From NCBI RefSeq assembly GCF_004364865.1, contig NZ_SOAU01000001.1, forward strand, positions 4,062,001 through 4,126,000: a stretch of 64,000 nt of DNA, given 5' to 3'. Below are positions 10,623-21,168 of this stretch, piece after piece. Position 1 is the stretch's first letter. Every line of letters begins with the position of its first letter. The stretch is from Ilumatobacter fluminis. GTDB lineage: Bacteria; Actinomycetota; Acidimicrobiia; Acidimicrobiales; Ilumatobacteraceae. The position numbers and the translations under genes were made by a program. The notes beneath the pieces were generated by a model. That model was not told the DNA's origin. It did no database searches and worked only from the letters and a program-made list of their open reading frames with translations.

Positions 10623-10705
10623 GTCGGACGATGTCAGACATCATCCGACGCCGGGTCTCCGGGCGCCGCGAACAACCTGTCGGATGATGTCTGACATCGT
10701 CCGAC
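10623..10705. repeat. Paired 27-bp palindrome element, copy 1
   Basis: Arm A (10623-10649) and arm B (10679-10705) are exact reverse complements of 27 bp, separated by 29 bp. Each arm is itself a 13-1-13 palindrome with one mismatch, starting GTCGG, centred on GTCWGAC and ending CCGAC. It begins 8 nt after the stop of the M14 peptidase gene, where it could act as a terminator. The same architecture recurs at 12416 and 18520. Confidence 0.85.
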
Positions 10706-10712
10706 GTTTTCG

Positions 10713-12377
10713 TCACTCGAGGGTGACGGTCACCGCGGCGCGGCCGGCCCTCGGATGGGCGGCGGTCGCTGTGAGTTGGGTGCCGGCGGGGGCGCTGACG
10801 ACGAACGTGGCGAGCACCCGGTCGGGCGTGCCGTCGTGACCATTCCGGAAGCGCAACGCCGACCGGCCGTCGAGTTGGCCGAACTCACGACGAGCCGGGC
10901 CGTCGACCACCGCTCCCCCGCTCACCTCGACGGCGAGCGGCAGCACCAGGTTCTCCTTGGCGGCGAGCGCACTCACCTGCGTCGGGAGCCAGCCGGTGTT
11001 GGCGACACCCACGTCGACGCGCCACGCGTCGTCGCCGAGCGCGGTCACCCGCCGATGCACGATCTCGATCCGGGGCGAGCACAACGCCTGGTGCACGGCG
11101 AAGTCGGCGTGCGCGGTGACCTCGTCACGAAGCAGGTGCGCCGGCGGGTTCGTCCAGGTCGTGAGGTCGTTCCAGCCGCCGATCTCGACCGAGCCGAGCT
11201 GCGGGTGCTCGAACTCGTACCAGTCGACGTAGCCGTCGGGATGATGCTCGTCGCACCAGCGGAGCACGGCGAGCGCTTCGGCGTCGGTCGGGCCGGTGTA
11301 CCAGAAGTGGGTCGACTGTTTCGTCCCCGTCGCGGCGTGCACGATGTCCCAGTACTCGGTGGTCCATCCGAACACCCCGAGGTGCTCGTACGCCCAGTCG
11401 TCGGAGGCGCCGCTCATCGTCTCCGACTTGTCCCACGTGAAGTCCTCGTAGACGGAGTGCACCGGGTACGAGGTGAGCACCTCGCCCCGTTCGCCCAGCT
11501 GCTTCCAGACCCAGACGTCGAACTGGTCGAGCGACGAGTCGGCGCGAGTCGACGACGGTCGGAGCAGCACGCCACCACTCGTGTGGTAGGCGTTGAACCC
11601 GCAGATGTTGGGTCGGGCGATCATCGCCCGCACGAGCGCGTCGATCTCCGGCTCACTGAGCGGATGGTCGCCGCTGCCGGGGATCTTGGTGCCCCAGCCC
11701 GCCGGATAGTTGCGGTTCATGTCGAGGCCCTCGGTCGGCCGAGGAGTCGGCACCGTGAAGCCGTCGTGGTCGGCGACCGTGCCCTCGTCCATGAGTCGGT
11801 ACGTGGCCGTACCGGTCGGCGCGCCCTCCGCGGGAACCGGCACCATCAGGCGGGCGTCGTCGTGATGCGGCATCCATGCCCCGTGCGGGTCGACCACACG
11901 CATCTGGAGGACGCGACCGTTGCCGTCGACGTCACCGCCGCGATGCCCAATGGGCTGGTGACCGTCACGCCACGGCCAGGGACGCACGCTCGACCGACGG
12001 AAGGTCGGCACGTCGGCCATTGCCCACTCGGCGCCGTCGGGGTTGACGCGCGGCACCACGTAGAAGGTCCGGGTCTCCAGCGCCCGGGTGATCGTGTCGT
12101 CGTTGCCGTGCCCCGACACCAGTCGATGGATCAGGTGGCACGCAGCAACGCTCGCCGTCAGTTCGACCGAGTGGATGTTCGCGTCGACCCAGTGCGCCGG
12201 CTTGGTGTCGTGCGCGCCCGTGCGCTGGTCGGTGACAGTGACCAGCCACAGATCGCGGCCCTCGTGCGAGCGACCGTAGGTCTCCAGCGAGACCAACCCC
12301 GGGTGTGTCTCGGCCACCCCTTGGAGCCACGCGACCAGCTCGTCGTACCGGAGAAAGCGATCGAAGTCGTACTGCAC
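10713..12377 (-). CDS. M14-family zinc carboxypeptidase
   Basis: This 554-residue protein belongs to the M14 metallocarboxypeptidases. The zinc ligands H69 and E72 are in ANIHSVELT. The substrate-binding segment RVNPDGAEWAM and NRNYPAGWG follow, then FNAYHTSGGVLLRP with the third zinc His, and a catalytic Glu candidate in TTEYWD. The C-terminal ~150 residues form a beta-rich add-on. No signal peptide is visible, so it is probably cytosolic. It removes C-terminal residues or cleaves peptidoglycan-type peptides; the substrate is not known. The GTG start is 6 nt after TACGAT (leaderless). It is divergent from gpmI. Confidence 0.88.
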   Translation of the reverse strand: MQYDFDRFLRYDELVAWLQGVAETHPGLVSLETYGRSHEGRDLWLVTVTDQRTGAHDTKPAHWVDANIHSVELTASVAACHLIHRLVSGHGNDDTITRALETRTFYVVPRVNPDGAEWAMADVPTFRRSSVRPWPWRDGHQPIGHRGGDVDGNGRVLQMRVVDPHGAWMPHHDDARLMVPVPAEGAPTGTATYRLMDEGTVADHDGFTVPTPRPTEGLDMNRNYPAGWGTKIPGSGDHPLSEPEIDALVRAMIARPNICGFNAYHTSGGVLLRPSSTRADSSLDQFDVWVWKQLGERGEVLTSYPVHSVYEDFTWDKSETMSGASDDWAYEHLGVFGWTTEYWDIVHAATGTKQSTHFWYTGPTDAEALAVLRWCDEHHPDGYVDWYEFEHPQLGSVEIGGWNDLTTWTNPPAHLLRDEVTAHADFAVHQALCSPRIEIVHRRVTALGDDAWRVDVGVANTGWLPTQVSALAAKENLVLPLAVEVSGGAVVDGPARREFGQLDGRSALRFRNGHDGTPDRVLATFVVSAPAGTQLTATAAHPRAGRAAVTVTLE

Positions 12378-12383
12378 GGCGTG

Positions 12384-12389
12384 ATCGTA
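12384..12389 (-). promoter_or_regulatory. -10 box of leaderless M14 peptidase promoter
   Basis: TACGAT on the minus strand lies 6 nt before the GTG start at 12377. Palindrome element copy 2 begins 27 bp further upstream. Confidence 0.5.
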
Positions 12390-12415
12390 CGCCCGCCGAA
12401 CGACGTCCGGCTGAT

Positions 12416-12498
12416 GTCGGTTGGGGTCAGACCTCGTCCGACACCCTGACCGCTTCCGCCGGCCAGCACCCGTCGGATGAGGTCTGACCCCAACCGAC
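12416..12498. repeat. Paired 27-bp palindrome element, copy 2
   Basis: Arms 12416-12442 and 12472-12498 are 27 bp each, reverse complements with one mismatch, and separated by 29 bp, exactly as in copy 1. The arm sequence differs from copies 1 and 4 at several positions, but changes in one arm are matched in the other. This copy lies between divergent genes (M14 peptidase and gpmI), so it cannot be a simple 3' terminator. Confidence 0.85.
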
Positions 12499-12542
12499 GG
12501 TCACGGACGAACGGCCCGGTGATTGTCCCCACAGGCGATGGG

Positions 12543-12548
12543 TACCAT
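12543..12548 (+). promoter_or_regulatory. -10 box of leaderless gpmI promoter
   Basis: TACCAT ends 8 nt before the ATG at 12557 and only 2 nt before the alternative ATG at 12551. The downstream ATG is therefore the better start. Confidence 0.5.
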
Positions 12549-12556
12549 CGATGGTG

Positions 12557-14203
12557 ATGTCCCTCCATCTCGATCGTCACCCCTCGTTCTCCGGGCGTCC
12601 TGGCCCCGTCCTCCTCGTCATCGCCGACGGCGTCGGTGTGGCACCGGAAGGGCCGAGCAACGCCGTCACCGTGGCCGACACGCCGCACCTCGACGAACTC
12701 ACCGAGAGCGAGCTCGCCACCCAACTCGCCGCGCACGGTCCGGCCGTCGGCCTGCCGACCGACGACGACATGGGCAACAGCGAGGTCGGCCACAACGCCC
12801 TCGGCGCAGGTCGGGTGTTCGCCCAGGGCGCCAAGCTCGTCAACAAGGCGATCGAGTCGGGCGCGATCTTCGAATCGAAGGTGTGGAAGGGCGCCGTCGA
12901 ACACGGCCGCAGTGCCACGATGCACTTCGTCGGGCTGCACTCCGACGGCAACGTGCACTCCCACAACGAACACCTCTACGCCATGCTGCGCCACGCCGCC
13001 GACGAGGGCGTCACCAGTGCTGCCGTCCACATCCTGCACGACGGCCGCGACGTGCCCTCGCAGTCGGCGCTCGAGTACATCGAGCGCACCGAGCAGGTGC
13101 TGGCCGAGATCAACGCGGCCGGCGGCCGCAACTTCCGCATCGCCTCGGGCGGCGGACGGATGTACATCACGATGGACCGCTACGAGGCCGACTGGCCCAT
13201 GGTCGAGCGCGGCTATCGCGCCCACGTGTGGGGCGAGGGACGTCGCTTCTCGTCGGCGAAGCAAGCCGTCGAGACGATGTACGACGAGGCTCGCGCCGGC
13301 GGCAAGGAGCCGAGCGACCAGTACCTGCGCGAGTTCGTCGTCGCCGATGCAAACGGCCCGGTCGGCACCGTCGCCGACGGTGACGCGGTCATCGTCTACA
13401 ACTTCCGCGGCGACCGGGCGATCGAGATCTCGCGAGCGTTCGAGGAGGACGACTTCGACGTGTTCTCCCGACAGGGCCCGAACGGTGAGAACGCACCGTC
13501 GGTGTACTTCGCCGGCATGTTGCAGTACGACGGCGACGCCCTCGTGCCGAAGCAGTACCTCGTCGCTCCCCCGTCGATCGACCGGACGATGAGCCACTAC
13601 CTCTGTGCCGAAGGCGTTCGGTCGTTCGCCGTGTCGGAGACGCAGAAGTACGGGCACGTCACCTACTTCTGGAACGGCAACCGCTCCGGCTACATCGACG
13701 AGACGCTCGAGACCTACGTCGAGATCCCGTCCGACAACGTCGAGTTCGACACCACACCGGCGATGAAGGTGCGGGAGATCACCGACGAGGTCATCGACCT
13801 GTTGCGGTCGGGCGAGTACGACTTCGGGCGACTCAACTTCCCGTCGGGCGACATGGTCGGCCACACCGGCAACCTCGACGCCACCGTCGAGGCCATGGCC
13901 GTCATCGACGAATGCATGGCCAAGCTCGTGGCGGTGATCGACGAACTCGACGGGGTGCTCGTGTACACCGCCGATCACGGCAACGCCGACGTCATGTACA
14001 CCGAGAAGGACGGTGTGCGGTCGCCGAAGACGTCGCACACCCTCAGCCCGGTCCCGTTCGCGATCCACGACCCGAACTACGACGGCGAGTACCACGTCGC
14101 TCCCCCGGCGCACCCGGGTCTCGCGAACGTCGCGGCGACCCTGCTGAACCTGATGGGGTTCGAGGCGCCCGACGACTACGAGCCGAGCATCATCCAGTTC
14201 TGA
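12557..14203 (+). CDS. gpmI: 2,3-bisphosphoglycerate-independent phosphoglycerate mutase
   Basis: It interconverts 3- and 2-phosphoglycerate in glycolysis and gluconeogenesis with two metal ions (usually Mn2+). The 548-residue product has the family start VLLVIADGVGV, the phosphoserine motif MGNSEVGHN (Ser75), the phosphotransferase-domain insert, and the late metal ligands in NFPSGDMVGHTGNLDA and YTADHGNADVM. Length is slightly above the usual ~510. Start 12557 was chosen for its spacing to a TACCAT -10 box; ATG 12551 is the alternative. It faces the M14 gene across palindrome copy 2. Confidence 0.96.
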   Translation: MSLHLDRHPSFSGRPGPVLLVIADGVGVAPEGPSNAVTVADTPHLDELTESELATQLAAHGPAVGLPTDDDMGNSEVGHNALGAGRVFAQGAKLVNKAIESGAIFESKVWKGAVEHGRSATMHFVGLHSDGNVHSHNEHLYAMLRHAADEGVTSAAVHILHDGRDVPSQSALEYIERTEQVLAEINAAGGRNFRIASGGGRMYITMDRYEADWPMVERGYRAHVWGEGRRFSSAKQAVETMYDEARAGGKEPSDQYLREFVVADANGPVGTVADGDAVIVYNFRGDRAIEISRAFEEDDFDVFSRQGPNGENAPSVYFAGMLQYDGDALVPKQYLVAPPSIDRTMSHYLCAEGVRSFAVSETQKYGHVTYFWNGNRSGYIDETLETYVEIPSDNVEFDTTPAMKVREITDEVIDLLRSGEYDFGRLNFPSGDMVGHTGNLDATVEAMAVIDECMAKLVAVIDELDGVLVYTADHGNADVMYTEKDGVRSPKTSHTLSPVPFAIHDPNYDGEYHVAPPAHPGLANVAATLLNLMGFEAPDDYEPSIIQF

Positions 14204-14267
14204 CACCCGACTCGCAGTCGCCGCAGACGAAGGACGCACGGCCCTACAGACCACGTTCCGTGGGCGC

Positions 14268-14273
14268 TACTGT
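14268..14273 (+). promoter_or_regulatory. -10 box of leaderless promoter for the cNMP-binding protein
   Basis: TACTGT is followed after 7 nt by the ATG at 14281, which fixes the short start and excludes the longer overlapping frame that runs back into gpmI. Confidence 0.55.
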
Positions 14274-14280
14274 GCGCACC

Positions 14281-14706
14281 ATGGCGTCCAAGTCGGAGAA
14301 GATCGAGCACCTGAGCAACCTGCCGCTGCTGGCGGGATGCAGCAAGAAGGAACTCGACCAGATCGCCCGAGCCGGCGACGAGATCGAGGTGCCTGCCGGC
14401 ACCCTGCTCGTCGATCAGGGTCAGACGGGTCGTGAGGCGTTCGTGATCATGGCGGGCGACGTCACGATCAAGCGCAACGGCCGCAAGGTCGCCACGGCCG
14501 GGCCGGGCGACATCGTCGGCGAGATGTCGCTGCTCGATCACGGGCCTCGCACGGCGTCGGCGTTCTGCGATTCCGATTGCTCCCTGTTCGTGCTCGACCA
14601 GCGCCACTTCCGTGCGGTGCTCGAACAGCACCCGTCGATCGCCCTCAAGATGCTCGGCGTGCTCGCCGGTCGGGTCCGCGACCTCGACCGCCAGTCGTTC
14701 GGCTGA
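14281..14706 (+). CDS. Cyclic-nucleotide-binding-domain protein without DNA-binding domain
   Basis: The 141-residue protein is a single Crp-type cNMP-binding fold: LPLLAGCSKKELDQIARAGDEIEVPAGTLLVDQGQ, then GREAFVIMAGDV, the phosphate-binding cassette GDIVGEMSLLDHGPRTASAF (Gly-Glu and Arg-Thr/Ala positions present), and a C-terminal helix. No helix-turn-helix follows, so it is not a Crp-like activator. It may be a stand-alone sensor or partner for another protein. It sits 105 bp before the Fe-S oxidoreductase gene on the same strand, but a link is inference. Confidence 0.85.
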   Translation: MASKSEKIEHLSNLPLLAGCSKKELDQIARAGDEIEVPAGTLLVDQGQTGREAFVIMAGDVTIKRNGRKVATAGPGDIVGEMSLLDHGPRTASAFCDSDCSLFVLDQRHFRAVLEQHPSIALKMLGVLAGRVRDLDRQSFG

Positions 14707-14811
14707 TCTCACCGCCGACCCGTCCAGCCCGTCCGAGGGCGCTCGACGCCCTCGACGATGTCCGGCTGCATGTGAGTCCTGGCGGTACTGGCGAGTAGCT
14801 TGTTGGTCGCC

Positions 14812-17163
14812 ATGAGCACGCACGACGCTTCCAACGACCAGCAGGCCGACAAGCGCATCCGGCCGTACCAGCTCGCCATTGCGCTGGGCTGCGGCATCGC
14901 CCTGTTCACGGTGATCTCCGGCATCGTGCCGATGATCACCGGCTGGCACAACGACAACGAATGGCACCGCGAGGTGTTCGGCAACATCCCCGGCCCGATC
15001 AAGGTGGCGTTCTACACCGTGATCCCGCTGGTGCTGGTGTGGGGTTCGTTCGAGTTCGCCAAGCGGATCAAGAACTGGGAGCGCGGTGCGCCCGCCCAGC
15101 GCCGCACCACCAAGAAGAACGCCAAGAAGCGCGCCGAGGACTACCGCGCCGGTGTGTACATGCAGACGCTCCTGCGCGACTCGGCTGCCGGGCTCATGCA
15201 CTCGATGATCTACTTCGGCTTCCTGGTGCTGCTCGGCGTCACCACCACGCTCGAGATCGACCACCAGCTCCCCGAGGATCTCAAGTTCCTGCACGGTCGC
15301 ACCTATCAGGCCTACGCCTTCGTGGGCGACGCCGCCGGCCTCGTCTTCACGGTCGGCGTGACCTGGGCGATCCTGCGCCGCTACATCCAGAAGCCGTACC
15401 GAATCCGGATCAAGTCGAAGATGGACCACGTCCTCGGTCTGGGCAGCCTGTTCGTGATCGGTGTCAGCGGGTTCGGCGCCGAGATGTTCCGCATCGCCCT
15501 CGGCACCGCCCAGGGCGAGGACATGGAGTTCGAGCAGTGGAGCTTCATCGGCTACCCGCTCAGCCAGACCGTCGACGGCATGAGCGTCGGCTCGCTCGAG
15601 ACGTGGCACCAGGCGTGGTGGATCCTCCACGTCGTCGCGTTCATCGTCTTCCTGGCGATCCTGCCGCTCACCATGCTGCGCCACATGTTCACGTCGCCGC
15701 TCAACATGTACCTGCGCGACAAGGACCGCCCGAAGGGCGCCATGAAGCCGATGCCGAACCTGATGGAGACCGAACTGGAGTCGTTCGGTGCCTCGGTCGT
15801 CGAGGACTTCACGTGGAAGCAGCTGCTCGACACCGACGCCTGCACCATGTGCGGACGCTGCACCAGCGTCTGCCCGGCGCACGCCACCGGCAAGCCGCTC
15901 GACCCGCGCGAGATCGTCCTCAAGACCGGTGAGGTCATGGCGGCGTCGGCCGACGCCAACGTCACCCCGCCGCTCAACACCGACAGCGAGATCACGATCA
16001 GCTCGAACAGCCTGTTCGACCGCATCACGCCCGAAGAGGTGTGGAGCTGCACCACGTGCAAGGCGTGCGACGAGGTCTGCCCGGTCAACATCGAGATCCT
16101 CGACAAGATCCTCGACATGCGGCGCTACCTGTCGCTGATGGAGTCGAACTTCCCCACCGAGCTGGGCAACGCCTACCGCTCGATGGAGAACCAGATGAAC
16201 CCGTGGGGCATGAACCAGGGCGAGCGTGCCGACTGGGCCGACGACCTCGGTCACGTGAAGGTTGTCGACCCGGGCGAGCCGTTCGAGGCCGAGTACCTGT
16301 ACTGGGTCGGCTGCGCCGGCAGCTTCGACGACAAGAACAAGAAGGTCACCCAGTCGATGGCCAAGCTGCTCACCCGTGCGGGCATCGAGGTCGCCATCCT
16401 CGGCCCGTCCGAGATGTGCACCGGCGACTCGGCCCGTCGCTCCGGCAACGAGTACCTGTTCCAGATGCTCGCCATGCCGAACATCGAGATGCTCAACGGC
16501 ATGGGCGTGAAGAAGATCATCACCCAGTGCCCGCACTGCTTCAACACGCTCCTCAACGAGTACCCGCAGCTCGGCGGCAACTACGAGGTCGTCCACCACA
16601 CCTCGCTGCTCGAGCAGTTGATCGACGAGGGCAAGCTCGACGTGTCGAGCGCCACCCTCGAGGAGCGCATCACGTACCACGACTCGTGCTACCTCGGACG
16701 CCACAACGACATCTACATGTCGCCTCGCAAGGTCGTCGGCTCGATCAAGGGCATCGAGGTCGTCGAGATGGGTCGCAACGGCACCAAGGGCATGTGCTGT
16801 GGCGCCGGCGGCGCCCGCATGTGGATGGAGGAGTCGATCGGCACGAAGGTCAACGACGAGCGTGCGCTCGAGGCGATCAGCACCGGAGCGACCCGTGTCG
16901 CCACCGCCTGCCCGTTCTGCTACATCATGCTCGACGACGGTGTGAAGGCGGCGGGCAAGGACGACGACGAGGTCAAGGTCGCCGACCTGGCGATCCACGT
17001 GCTCGACGCGATCGAAGAGGGTGAGCGGATGGCCGCCAAGCAGGAGGCGCACCTGAACAAGCCGTTCACCGAGCCGGTGCGCGGCATCGCCGCCCACGGC
17101 GTCGGCTCCCCCGCCCCCGCCGACGAGGTCGGCGAAACCCCCATCGAAGTACGCGACACCTGA
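14812..17163 (+). CDS. Membrane cytochrome b / 4Fe-4S / CCG-domain oxidoreductase
   Basis: This 783-residue fusion starts with about five membrane helices of NarI/heterodisulfide-reductase gamma type (residues about 20-285), with His residues placed as heme b ligands. Two 4Fe-4S clusters follow (CTMCGRCTSVCPAHA near residue 345 and CTTCKACDEVCPVN near 420). Two cysteine-rich CCG domains, as in HdrB, GlpC and LutA, close it (CPHCFN; YHDSCYLGRHNDIY; MCCGAGGARMW; CPFCYIML). It probably moves electrons between a cytosolic donor and the quinone pool. It resembles actinobacterial Fe-S oxidoreductases described near acyl-CoA or electron-transfer-flavoprotein metabolism; the exact donor is unknown. 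ATG 14812 is preferred over an upstream TTG. Confidence 0.88.
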   Translation: MSTHDASNDQQADKRIRPYQLAIALGCGIALFTVISGIVPMITGWHNDNEWHREVFGNIPGPIKVAFYTVIPLVLVWGSFEFAKRIKNWERGAPAQRRTTKKNAKKRAEDYRAGVYMQTLLRDSAAGLMHSMIYFGFLVLLGVTTTLEIDHQLPEDLKFLHGRTYQAYAFVGDAAGLVFTVGVTWAILRRYIQKPYRIRIKSKMDHVLGLGSLFVIGVSGFGAEMFRIALGTAQGEDMEFEQWSFIGYPLSQTVDGMSVGSLETWHQAWWILHVVAFIVFLAILPLTMLRHMFTSPLNMYLRDKDRPKGAMKPMPNLMETELESFGASVVEDFTWKQLLDTDACTMCGRCTSVCPAHATGKPLDPREIVLKTGEVMAASADANVTPPLNTDSEITISSNSLFDRITPEEVWSCTTCKACDEVCPVNIEILDKILDMRRYLSLMESNFPTELGNAYRSMENQMNPWGMNQGERADWADDLGHVKVVDPGEPFEAEYLYWVGCAGSFDDKNKKVTQSMAKLLTRAGIEVAILGPSEMCTGDSARRSGNEYLFQMLAMPNIEMLNGMGVKKIITQCPHCFNTLLNEYPQLGGNYEVVHHTSLLEQLIDEGKLDVSSATLEERITYHDSCYLGRHNDIYMSPRKVVGSIKGIEVVEMGRNGTKGMCCGAGGARMWMEESIGTKVNDERALEAISTGATRVATACPFCYIMLDDGVKAAGKDDDEVKVADLAIHVLDAIEEGERMAAKQEAHLNKPFTEPVRGIAAHGVGSPAPADEVGETPIEVRDT

Positions 17164-17183
17164 CCGTCAACTCCTGACCGCGA

Positions 17184-17229
17184 GGGGTCGGATACGTTTC
17201 GTCGGTTCCGACGAAACGTATCCGACCCC
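17184..17229 (+). terminator. Perfect 46-bp hairpin between the Fe-S oxidoreductase gene and glgC
   Basis: Two 22-bp arms (17184-17205 and 17208-17229) are exact reverse complements separated by TT. The arms begin GGGGTCGGATACG. It starts 20 nt after the upstream stop codon and has no real T-tract, so it is a candidate rho-independent-like terminator or palindromic element. It ends 15 bp before the glgC -10 box, so it may also influence glgC. Confidence 0.7.
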
Positions 17230-17243
17230 TTGTGTGCGTTGGG

Positions 17244-17249
17244 TACCGT
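17244..17249 (+). promoter_or_regulatory. -10 box of leaderless glgC promoter
   Basis: TACCGT ends 6 nt before GTG 17256 and supports that start over the in-frame GTG at 17232. Confidence 0.5.
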
Positions 17250-17255
17250 GGGGGT

Positions 17256-18500
17256 GTGGTTCCCAATGTGCTCTCGATGGTGTTGGCCGGGGGTGAAGGC
17301 AAGCGCCTCGCCCCACTCACTCGGGACCGGGCGAAACCCGCCGTGCCGTTCGGCGGGCACTACCGACTGATCGACTTCGTCCTCTCGAACCTCGTCAACG
17401 GCGGGTTCCGACGGATCGTCGTCCTCACCCAGTACAAGAGCCACAGCCTCGACGTGCACCTGTCCCGCACGTGGACGCTCGCCCACCTGCTCGGCAACTA
17501 CGTGGTCGGCATCCCGGCGCAGATGCGTCGTGGACCCCACTGGTACTCCGGTTCGGCCGATGCGATCTTCCAGAACCTCAACCTGCTCGACGACGAGCGG
17601 CCGACGCACGTGCTCGTGTTCGGCGCCGACCACATCTACCGAATGGACCCGCGTCAGATGCTCGAGCAGCATCTCGACACCGGCGCCGGTCTGACGGTCG
17701 CCGCGCTCCGAGTGCCGCGCAGCGAGGCCGACCAGTTCGGGGTGATCGACGTCGGCGAGGGCACCAAGATCAAGCAGTTCCTGGAGAAGCCGTCCGATCC
17801 GCCCGGTCTGCCCGACGCTCCCGATCAGACGCTGGCGTCGATGGGCAACTATCTGTTCGACGCCGACCTGCTGCGCGAACTCGTGAGCAGCGACGCCACC
17901 AGCGAGTCGAGTCGGCACGACATGGGCGGCGACATCGTGCCGGCCGTGGTCGCAGCCGGTGACGCCCACGTGTACGACTTCTCGACGAACGAGGTCCCCG
18001 GGGCGATGGAGGAGAACCGCGGCTACTGGCGCGACGTCGGCACGTTGCAGGCGTACTTCGACGCCCACATGGATCTGGTCGCCCCCGACCCGAGCTTCAG
18101 CCTCTACAACTACCAGTGGCCCATCCACACGAGCGGGCGGCTGTTCCCGCCGATGAAGGTGACCGAGGCGAGTCGACAGCCCTCGACACTCGCGAACACG
18201 ATGATGTGCAGCGGATCGATCGTGTCGGGCTCGTCGGTGCAGGAGGCGGTGCTGTCGCCCGGCGTCCGTGTGCACGACCGGTGCGAGATCGAGAAGGCGA
18301 TCCTGCTCGACGGGGTCGAGGTCGGCGCCGGCGCTCAGCTCCGGAACGTGATCCTCGACAAGGGTGTCAGGGTGCCGGCCGGCTACCAGATCGGCCTCGA
18401 CCCGGCGCTCGACCGCGAGCGGTTCGCCGACCGCAAGGGCTGCGTCGTGACCGACGAAGGCCTGGTCGTGGTCGGCAAAGCCGAGAAACTCCCCGACTGA
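17256..18500 (+). CDS. glgC: Glucose-1-phosphate adenylyltransferase
   Basis: It makes ADP-glucose from glucose-1-phosphate and ATP, the committed step of bacterial glycogen (or GlgM-route) synthesis. The 414-residue protein has the nucleotide-binding loop [14 protein letters not shown], the KPAVPFGG motif, [34 protein letters not shown] and a C-terminal left-handed beta-helix. Length matches the family. It converges with glgX, so synthesis and debranching genes are neighbours; palindrome copy 4 separates the two stops. Confidence 0.96.
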   Translation: MVPNVLSMVLAGGEGKRLAPLTRDRAKPAVPFGGHYRLIDFVLSNLVNGGFRRIVVLTQYKSHSLDVHLSRTWTLAHLLGNYVVGIPAQMRRGPHWYSGSADAIFQNLNLLDDERPTHVLVFGADHIYRMDPRQMLEQHLDTGAGLTVAALRVPRSEADQFGVIDVGEGTKIKQFLEKPSDPPGLPDAPDQTLASMGNYLFDADLLRELVSSDATSESSRHDMGGDIVPAVVAAGDAHVYDFSTNEVPGAMEENRGYWRDVGTLQAYFDAHMDLVAPDPSFSLYNYQWPIHTSGRLFPPMKVTEASRQPSTLANTMMCSGSIVSGSSVQEAVLSPGVRVHDRCEIEKAILLDGVEVGAGAQLRNVILDKGVRVPAGYQIGLDPALDRERFADRKGCVVTDEGLVVVGKAEKLPD

Positions 18501-18519
18501 CCCGCGCCGGTCGGTCGAT

Positions 18520-18601
18520 GTCGGTTGATGTCAGACATCAACCGACAGGACTGCGGAGCGTCGCATCTCGAATGGTCGGTTGATGTCTGACATCAACCGA
18601 C
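18520..18601. repeat. Paired 27-bp palindrome element, copy at glgC/glgX junction
   Basis: Arms 18520-18546 and 18575-18601 are 27 bp each with a 28-bp spacer. Each arm is a perfect 13-1-13 palindrome, and the arms are exact reverse complements of each other. It fills the gap between the convergent stops of glgC (18500) and glgX (18606), a position fitting a bidirectional terminator. Confidence 0.85.
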
Positions 18602-18605
18602 GGGA

Positions 18606-20759
<2,154 letters not shown>

Positions 20760-20892
20760 GGTGTCGTGTTCCCGGGGTGGAGGGATCGGGAAACGGTACA
20801 CCCGCTGCAACCGCTTTCGGGCAACGGCGGCGGCCGCCGACCACGCTCCGTGACCGACTTCAGCCGAGCTGTCATCCCGCCGATGAAGAGGC

Positions 20893-21168
20893 ATGCTGCG
20901 ACCTGCGACGACGGATGCCCTCGACCGCTTGATCGCGTCGGCCTTCGACGTCGATCGGGAGCTCGACATGGCGCTCGTCCAGCTCGGCGTGTTGCCGCCG
21001 CTCGACCTGTCGGTGATCCGCTCCTGGCTCACCCTCGACGGGGTCGGCGTGCGTGCCCGCTGCAACAGTGACGGTCACCGCATCATCGACGTGCTCGTCG
21101 AGCGACGGATCGTCGCCAGCATCGGCCACGACGGTGCCGTCGAGTTGCCCTTCGCCGCCTCAGCCTGA
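20893..21168 (+). CDS. Hypothetical 91-residue protein
   Basis: A small acidic protein I do not recognise. It opens with a helical stretch (ALDRLIASAFDVDRELDMALVQLGVLPPLDLSVIRSWL) and ends in short beta-like segments. There is no signal peptide, membrane helix or metal motif. It is divergent from glgX across 133 bp, and its 3' end overlaps xylB by 9 bp. Amino-acid composition looks like real coding sequence, but support is modest. Confidence 0.55.
   Translation: MLRPATTDALDRLIASAFDVDRELDMALVQLGVLPPLDLSVIRSWLTLDGVGVRARCNSDGHRIIDVLVERRIVASIGHDGAVELPFAASA

Noticed and set aside
10623-12498. CRISPR-like interpretation of the 27-bp repeats with 28-29 bp spacers
   Set aside because: Each locus has only two units in opposite orientation, arms vary between loci, and there is no repeat-spacer array or cas gene. 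They are paired inverted repeats instead.
14176-17097. 973-codon minus-strand frame opposite the Fe-S oxidoreductase
   Set aside because: Composition is of shadow type (Leu/Val/His/Arg/Asp rich). The plus strand shows Cys motifs for Fe-S clusters.
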